Below are positions 33,953 through 38,500 of a stretch of DNA of 38,500 nt, piece by piece. The DNA is from Ignavibacteriaceae bacterium. Lineage in GTDB: Bacteria; Bacteroidota; Ignavibacteria; Ignavibacteriales; Ignavibacteriaceae. The stretch spans positions 1-38,500 of the forward strand of contig JACAFC010000118.1 of assembly GCA_013388515.1 (NCBI GenBank). The letters run 5' to 3'. Numbering within the stretch: position 1 is the first letter of the stretch; every line of letters begins with the position of its first letter. The position numbers were made by a program, and so were the translations under genes. Under the pieces are notes generated by a model. It was not told where the DNA came from. It saw nothing but the letters and a program-made list of their open reading frames with translations, and did no database searches.

Positions 33953-35682
33953 TATGTATTCTCCTGATTATTTTCATTAATATGAATGTCTTTTATTTTT
34001 AACTGTGGAAATGTTTTTCCGTCTTTTGTGTACTTATCAATACTAAATACAGCCTCAATTGAAGAGTGATTTTTTGTAAGCTGCTCACAAAATTCTCCCA
34101 TATTGAAGCCTATACAGTCAAGAATTCTGTCTGAACCTTTTTGCTTTAAATTAATTATAAGATGGTTGTTGCCTACAAATCTTGGTTTACCCTCAACACT
34201 TAGGTTATCTGCCCAAAATACTGGTCTCATGTTACCTGGACCAAATGGGGCAAATTGATCTATAATCCTAAAAAACTTTGGTGATAGATCTGAAAACTTT
34301 AATTTACTATCAATATGTATTTCAGGTAGAAACTCATCCTCGCCAATAGTTTCTTTAACAATATGATTAAACTTGATTTTAAAATCGTTAATTTTATCAA
34401 TCTCAACTGCTAAACCAGCTGCAGATTGATGTCCACCGAAATGGATCAATAAATCCTCACATTTTTTCAGAGCTTCATAAATATTAAAATTGCCCGTACT
34501 TCTTGCAGAACCCTTAGCAACTCCATCAACAGTTGTAAGCATAATTGTTGGCCTGTAATATTTTTCAACTAATCTCGAAGCTACTATTCCTATTACTCCA
34601 GGATGCCAAGATTCTTCATGCAAAATTATTGCCAGGTTCTTGTCTAAATCAAGTTGTGTTTCAACTAAGTCTAATGCTTGTGCAAAAGTGCCTTCATCAA
34701 TTTTTCTTCGTTCATAATTTTCGGACTCCAATACCTCAGCTAAAGAAAATGCTTCATCAATGTTTTCGGTAATAAGCAATTTCACTGCTCTCTCGGCATC
34801 ACCAAGACGCCCGACGGCATTAATTCTAGGTGCAATAGTAAAAACAATTTGCCCCGATGTTAAATCGCCTGCTTCAAGGTGGCTGCTTCGTATTAGGGCA
34901 TTTATTCCTGGTCGAGGTGAATTGTTAATTTGGTTTAATCCTTCTCTTACTAAAATTCTGTTTTCATCAATTAATGGAACAATATCAGCTGAAGCTGCTA
35001 ATGCAACTAGATCAAGGTATTGCAAAGGCAAATTTCGTTTACCAATCCTTTCCGATATTCCTTGAGCCAGTTTAAACGCAATGCCGGCGCCGGATAAAAA
35101 CTTAAATGGATAACTACAATCTGGTTTTAACGGATCAAGTATTGCATAAGCGTTTGGTAATTCATATTTGGGTTGATGATGATCGCAAATAATAACGTCC
35201 ATTCCCAATTCATTGGCAAATAGAGTTTCCTCATTTGCAGTAATTCCACAGTCAACTGAAACTAGTAGAGTGGTTCCAGTTTGCTTAACGTGCTCGATTC
35301 CAATTTTTGAAATACCGTAACCTTCAGTTAGCCGTTTTGGAATATAAAATTCTACTTGAGCGCCAAATTTTTTTAAGAACATATAAAGCAAAGCGGTTGC
35401 ACATGTTCCATCAACATCATAATCACCATATATGCATATTTTTTCGTTGGTGGTTATTGCTCTTATTATGCGCGAGGTTGCAGCATCCATTCCGTTCATT
35501 AAAAAGGGGTCGTATATTGAATCTAATGTAGGCCGGAAAAATTTTTTTGCTTGCTGGTAATTTTTTATGTCTCGCAGTACTAACAGTTTTGCGAGTGATT
35601 CGGAAATGTTCAGAGATTCTGCAAGCGAATTTACAGTGAATTCATCAGGCGGAGTTTTTATTTTCCAAATTTTTTTTGGCAT
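33952..35682 (-). CDS. recJ: Single-stranded-DNA-specific exonuclease RecJ
   Basis: A 576-residue DHH/DHHA1 phosphoesterase. The metal-binding motifs include 'GDYDVDG' (residues 86-92), 'SVDCGIT' and 'ICDHHQ' (DHH at 167-169); the DHHA1 domain holds '[16 protein letters not shown]', '[15 protein letters not shown]' and '[11 protein letters not shown]'; a C-terminal OB-like domain follows. It degrades single-stranded DNA 5' to 3' in recombination and mismatch repair. It overlaps yebC by one base. The gene begins 38 nt beyond the 3' end of rnpB. Confidence 0.96.
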   Translation of the reverse strand: MPKKIWKIKTPPDEFTVNSLAESLNISESLAKLLVLRDIKNYQQAKKFFRPTLDSIYDPFLMNGMDAATSRIIRAITTNEKICIYGDYDVDGTCATALLYMFLKKFGAQVEFYIPKRLTEGYGISKIGIEHVKQTGTTLLVSVDCGITANEETLFANELGMDVIICDHHQPKYELPNAYAILDPLKPDCSYPFKFLSGAGIAFKLAQGISERIGKRNLPLQYLDLVALAASADIVPLIDENRILVREGLNQINNSPRPGINALIRSSHLEAGDLTSGQIVFTIAPRINAVGRLGDAERAVKLLITENIDEAFSLAEVLESENYERRKIDEGTFAQALDLVETQLDLDKNLAIILHEESWHPGVIGIVASRLVEKYYRPTIMLTTVDGVAKGSARSTGNFNIYEALKKCEDLLIHFGGHQSAAGLAVEIDKINDFKIKFNHIVKETIGEDEFLPEIHIDSKLKFSDLSPKFFRIIDQFAPFGPGNMRPVFWADNLSVEGKPRFVGNNHLIINLKQKGSDRILDCIGFNMGEFCEQLTKNHSSIEAVFSIDKYTKDGKTFPQLKIKDIHINENNQENT

Positions 35683-35720
35683 AACTAATTCTAACTTGCA
35701 AATTCAAAGAACAAAAGTAA

Positions 35721-36134
35721 GTTCAGACCTATAAGCCGAATTCTGTTCCCCGAAAAAATCGGGGCGGCAATTATTTGTCTTGTTTCCGAATTACTTCGGA
35801 AATCCAGCGGTCTACCCGAAAATCATTCAAAGCGAACAACTTTGATCCCGATACAAGTCGGGAAAGATTTTCCTACTTGACCTTGCTTCGAGCGGGGTTT
35901 ACCATGTCCCGCAAAGCGGGATCCTTTCGGACCGGCAGTGTTACCACTACCGCGGTAGGCTCTTACCCTGCCATTTCACCCTTATCCTGACTTATAATCA
36001 GGACGGTATATTTTCTGTGGCACTATCCGTATTCCGATATTAATCAGAATCCCGGGTGTTACCCGGCGCTCCGTTCTATGAAGTTCGGACTTTCCTCTTC
36101 CCAAAAGATTGTGAAGCAATTGCCCGGTTTGAAC
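35721..36134 (-). ncRNA. rnpB: RNase P RNA, bacterial type A
   Basis: A 414-nt RNA read on the minus strand. P1 is formed by GTTCAAACC (36126-36134) and GGTCTGAAC (35721-35729). The conserved 5' core GAGGAAAGTCCGAAC and the 3' core ACAGAATTCGGCTTATAG form P4, and AGGGTGAAATGGCAGGGTAAGAG with its following CCTACCG is the conserved J11/12-P11 region. It is the ribozyme that trims the 5' ends of tRNA precursors. Peripheral helices carry G/C-rich hairpins (35748-35764, 35847-35862, 35908-35920). The ends are set from P1 pairing and may be off by a few bases. No clear terminator follows. Confidence 0.95.
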
Positions 36135-36317
36135 TACTTTTATTCTAAAAACCTTTTTATTAATAAAATATTTTCTAACTGAAGTAAATATAAGAAATAA
36201 CTTCTGTGAAGTCAGTAGAAAAGAAACTGCTTTGTTTGTTGATTTCTTAGATTGGAATGCTACAGACGGAAGTTTTGCTATAATTATTAAATTTACTCAG
36301 AAAATAAACAAAACTGA

Positions 36318-37040
36318 TTAATCAGTTAACCCAGCAACTTCGGCAGAGACTAAAATTCTTCCGCAATATTCACAAAAGAACAATTTGTTGTTTCTTCTAA
36401 TTTCTAATTGCCTTTGTGAAGGTACTATGTTGTGACAACCTGAACACGCAGAGCGACGAATTGTTACAACAGCTTTACCCTTTTTTGCCTTACGGATGCG
36501 CATATATGCCGCATAATCTGGTTTTTTGGTATCCTCAACAATTTTCTTTCTTTTTTCTTTAAGCTTAGCTTCTTCTTTTTCGTTGGCTTTTATTATTTCT
36601 TTAAGTTCAGCTTCTTTTATTTTTAGTTCAGCTTTTAGTTCCTCAAGCTGTGGAGCAATTGCTTCAATATCCATTGCCAAGGTTTTACTGGCATCTGCCA
36701 ACGCATTATTTTCAGCTTCCAATTTGTTAATTTGCTCTTCGGAGTTGTCTATTTCTTTAGTTAATGCATCGTATTCTTTATTGTTCCTAACTTGATATAA
36801 TTGTGCTTTAAACTTTTTCTGATTTGTTTTGAGTTTTTCTATTTCCTCGTCATTCTCTTCACGTTTCTCTAACGCTTCTTTTTTCTTAATTTCTTTTTCT
36901 TCAGTTTCATCATTAAGGGCTTTTATTTTAGTTTCAAGATCCACAACTGTACGCGGAAGATCACCCCTTAGCTCTTCTAATTCATCAAGCTGATCATCTA
37001 ACAACTGAAGCTCGTAAAGTATTTTTAATCTGTTAATCAA
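36318..37040 (-). CDS. Coiled-coil protein with C-terminal zinc ribbon (COG1579 type)
   Basis: A 240-residue protein. Residues about 5-175 are a near-continuous charged coiled coil ('LDETEEKEIKKKEALEKREENDEEIEKLK'-type heptads). The C-terminus is a C4 zinc ribbon, 'RRSACSGCHN...LFFCEYCGRIL', as in the zf-RING_7 family. Relatives are often encoded beside Nif3-family genes and are predicted to bind nucleic acid or act with translation; no biochemical role is established here. Its ATG overlaps the nif3 stop by 4 nt (ATGA), giving tight coupling. The stop codon lies in an AACTGATTAATCAGTT palindrome (36312-36327) that may act as a weak terminator before rnpB. Confidence 0.85.
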   Translation of the reverse strand: MINRLKILYELQLLDDQLDELEELRGDLPRTVVDLETKIKALNDETEEKEIKKKEALEKREENDEEIEKLKTNQKKFKAQLYQVRNNKEYDALTKEIDNSEEQINKLEAENNALADASKTLAMDIEAIAPQLEELKAELKIKEAELKEIIKANEKEEAKLKEKRKKIVEDTKKPDYAAYMRIRKAKKGKAVVTIRRSACSGCHNIVPSQRQLEIRRNNKLFFCEYCGRILVSAEVAGLTD

Positions 37041-38167
37041 TTTACATGACTCCTCATTTTTGAATAAAAATTAATTGGGTTAGTGCTCCCGATAAACTTT
37101 AATATTTTGATATTTTCTCGTTTAGTGATCAATTTCAATAATCTTTTTTGTATTTCGTCAATTACCGGTATTTCTGTTTCATAATGACCTGCATCAACTA
37201 GTAGTATTTTGTTATGTGCGGATTGGAAAGTATGATACTTAATATCGGAAGTAATGAATGCATCAGCTCCCTTATTTATAGCTTCCTGAATCAAATCGCT
37301 GCCTGAACCGCCGCAGACAGCCACCTTCCTTATTTTTTTTGCAGAACCACCAACAAATCTTAGGTTGTTGGATTTTAATTTTTTTGAAATGACGTTTAAA
37401 GTTTCATTTACTGTTAGACTTTTCTCAAAATAACCTATTGCCCCAGCACCGTAGTTTAAATTTTTATTAGCGAGCGGATAAATATCGTAAGCTGGTTCTT
37501 CGTAAGGATGTACAGCTAACATTGAATTTATAACCGACTTGAGTTTCCACGAATCAACTAATACCTCAACTTTAATTTCTTCCACTTTTTCAAAATTACC
37601 CCTCGAACCAATTGAAGGATTGGATATGTCAGAACCTTTAAAAGTTCCTTGACCCTTGGATTGGAAACTGCAACTTGAGTACTCGCCGATGATACCCCCT
37701 CCAGCAGAAAAAATGGCATTGGTTACTTTTTCAACGTGGCTAGCTGGTATGAATACAGAAATTTTAAATTGATTTAGTTCAAGATTCTTTAGAAAGGAAA
37801 TTCTTTTTAAACCTAGTTTTTGAGCTAAAATAAAACTAACTCCATTTTTTGTAAAATCTAGATTGGTGTGGGCAGAAAATACAGTTATATCTCGTTTTAA
37901 CAATTTCTCAATTAATTTAGAATTTGAATCAAAATCTAAATCCAATTTTTTAATTGGGTAAAAAATCAAGGGATGATGCGAAATGATAAAATTACAGTTT
38001 TTTTCAATGGCTTGTGTAATCACTTCTGGAGTTAATTCTAAGCAGAGCATCAAGTTTTTAACCTTAGCGTTAGTTCGTCCAACTTGGATTCCCACATTAT
38101 CATTTTGCCAGGCTGTTTCTTTAGGTGCCCAATCATCCAAATATTTAATTATTTCCTTAATAGTCAT
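37037..38167 (-). CDS. Nif3/DUF34 dinuclear metal-centre protein
   Basis: The ATG at 38167 gives the conserved start 'MTIKEIIKYLDDWAP' and 376 residues; a GTG 15 nt upstream sits inside the terminator stem and is rejected. Metal ligands are visible in 'IISHHPLIF' (His-His), 'AHTNLDFTKNG' and, near the C-terminus, 'DAGHYETE'. The 100-residue central insertion (about 125-230) is the CutA1-like domain of the long YqfO-type forms. The family is widespread with no agreed function; GTP cyclohydrolase and metal-related roles have been proposed. It is co-transcribed with the zinc-ribbon gene. An intrinsic terminator ends 2 nt before its start codon. Confidence 0.92.
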   Translation of the reverse strand: MTIKEIIKYLDDWAPKETAWQNDNVGIQVGRTNAKVKNLMLCLELTPEVITQAIEKNCNFIISHHPLIFYPIKKLDLDFDSNSKLIEKLLKRDITVFSAHTNLDFTKNGVSFILAQKLGLKRISFLKNLELNQFKISVFIPASHVEKVTNAIFSAGGGIIGEYSSCSFQSKGQGTFKGSDISNPSIGSRGNFEKVEEIKVEVLVDSWKLKSVINSMLAVHPYEEPAYDIYPLANKNLNYGAGAIGYFEKSLTVNETLNVISKKLKSNNLRFVGGSAKKIRKVAVCGGSGSDLIQEAINKGADAFITSDIKYHTFQSAHNKILLVDAGHYETEIPVIDEIQKRLLKLITKRENIKILKFIGSTNPINFYSKMRSHVN

Positions 38168-38169
38168 AC

Positions 38170-38200
38170 AAAAAAAATGCACTTCTAAAATTGAAGTGCA
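38170..38200 (-). terminator. Intrinsic terminator / candidate attenuator before nif3
   Basis: On the minus strand GAAGTGCA-type arms (38193-38200 and 38178-38185) form an 8-bp stem with a 7-nt loop, followed directly by eight U residues and then GU and the nif3 AUG. The stop codon of the 33-codon ORF lies at the stem/loop border (38185-38187). Confidence 0.8.
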
Positions 38201-38286
38201 CTTTTGAAAATCCTTTTTATTTGTGATGCTACAAGATCTGCAGGCAACGATCTAAGAAATTTTTTTTTGTAAGCGATAGTCATCAT
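38185..38286 (-). CDS. 33-codon ORF, candidate leader peptide
   Basis: It starts with two ATG codons and reads MMTIAYKKKFLRSLPADL to ...SALQF (33 residues, basic). A Bacteroidota-type promoter lies just upstream, so it would be the first thing translated from that transcript. Its TAG falls in the loop side of the terminator hairpin, so a ribosome finishing the ORF would mask the left arm. The three Lys codons are a run of nine A, not a classical amino-acid attenuator signature. It may instead be a functional small protein; no homologue is recognised. Confidence 0.5.
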   Translation of the reverse strand: MMTIAYKKKFLRSLPADLVASQIKRIFKSALQF

Positions 38287-38298
38287 ATTTAATTTTAA

Positions 38299-38329
38299 CA
38301 AATATAAACTTTAATCGGATAACTATCAA
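38299..38329 (-). promoter_or_regulatory. Bacteroidota-type promoter ahead of the leader ORF and nif3
   Basis: On the minus strand TTG (38327-38329), a 20-nt spacer and TATATTTG (38299-38306) match TTG-N19-21-TAnnTTTG exactly. The expected start site is about 6-8 nt before the leader ORF. Confidence 0.7.
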
Positions 38330-38362
38330 TTATTTCGATTAATAAAAAACAGCAATTTTTAA

Positions 38363-38500
38363 CTATTTCGGATCATACCACTTACTATCTTCTTTAATAA
38401 TTTCAATTAGAGAATCTACAGCTTTTGCAGTTGGTATATTTCGTCTAACTACATCTTTTCCCTTGTAAAGAGTGATTCTATCTACACCAGAACCTACATA
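38363..38500 (-). CDS. Partial gene, C-terminal 45 residues
   Basis: An open frame enters from the right edge and stops at TAG (38363-38365). The visible end reads 'YVGSGVDRITLYKGKDVV' followed by 'RRNIPTAKAVDSLIEIIKED' and SKWYDPK. It looks like the end of a real, compact cytoplasmic protein (a small beta hairpin followed by a helix), but I cannot name the family from this fragment. The start lies outside the window. The promoter of the nif3 leader lies 34 nt after its stop. Confidence 0.6.
   Translation of the reverse strand, partial: YVGSGVDRITLYKGKDVVRRNIPTAKAVDSLIEIIKEDSKWYDPK

Noticed and set aside
38168..38182. Longer Nif3 start at GTG
   Set aside because: It lies in the terminator stem and U tract; the family starts at the ATG reading MTIKEI.
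1..38500. CRISPR array, tRNA genes, insertion sequences
   Set aside because: No regularly spaced direct repeats, no tRNA-like T-arm/acceptor combinations and no transposase reading frames were seen.

Overview
The window is AT-rich, has few strong Shine-Dalgarno sequences, and several starts are preceded by the Bacteroidota-type promoter (TTG / about 20 nt / TAnnTTTG). With the long Bacteroidota-style IspH, a mono-haem outer-membrane barrel and intergenic palindrome families, it suggests a free-living bacterium of the Bacteroidota/Chlorobi/Ignavibacteria group. That placement is an inference from gene content, not a measured affiliation. No tRNA, rRNA, CRISPR array, IS element or prophage was seen.

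Region 1 (1-4173, minus strand) is accessory: a SnoaL-like protein, an alpha/beta hydrolase, two small membrane proteins and a secreted polysaccharide deacetylase. The SnoaL-like gene is bounded by complementary ends (35-50 and 494-509) and abuts a GC-rich imperfect hairpin. This is the layout expected of an integron gene cassette.

Region 2 (4353-12269, plus strand) is a signalling cluster: a PAS histidine kinase, an NtrC-type sigma-54 activator, a stand-alone STAS protein, a 1018-residue protein with an N-terminal cNMP-type domain, a long coiled coil and a C-terminal STAS domain, and a REC-REC-PP2C phosphatase. The two STAS domains are clear paralogues. No RsbW-type anti-sigma kinase lies in the window. 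This is the best candidate for an undescribed system here. A small membrane protein follows behind a structured leader.

Region 3 (12808-24999) is mostly housekeeping: prfA, ispH, a sugar nucleotidyltransferase, metK and ahcY (activated methyl cycle), a TIGR01777 epimerase-like protein, and rseP and dxr. It ends with a three-gene ECF sigma / anti-sigma / TonB-C lipoprotein operon closed by a strong terminator.

Region 4 (25179-31816, plus strand) holds a predicted mono-haem outer-membrane barrel with a near-consensus sigma-54 promoter, a TPR protein coupled to clpX, a conserved protein often labelled asparagine synthetase B, and a fumarylacetoacetase-family enzyme.

Region 5 (31820-38500, minus strand) is a DNA-repair and RNA region: ruvA, ruvC, yebC, recJ, the RNase P RNA gene (rnpB), a Zn-ribbon coiled-coil protein and a Nif3-family protein. 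In front of nif3 a 33-codon ORF ends inside an intrinsic terminator that stops 2 nt before the nif3 start codon, which looks like an attenuator. A partial gene runs off the right edge. Several palindromic repeat families (REP-like) are scattered between genes.
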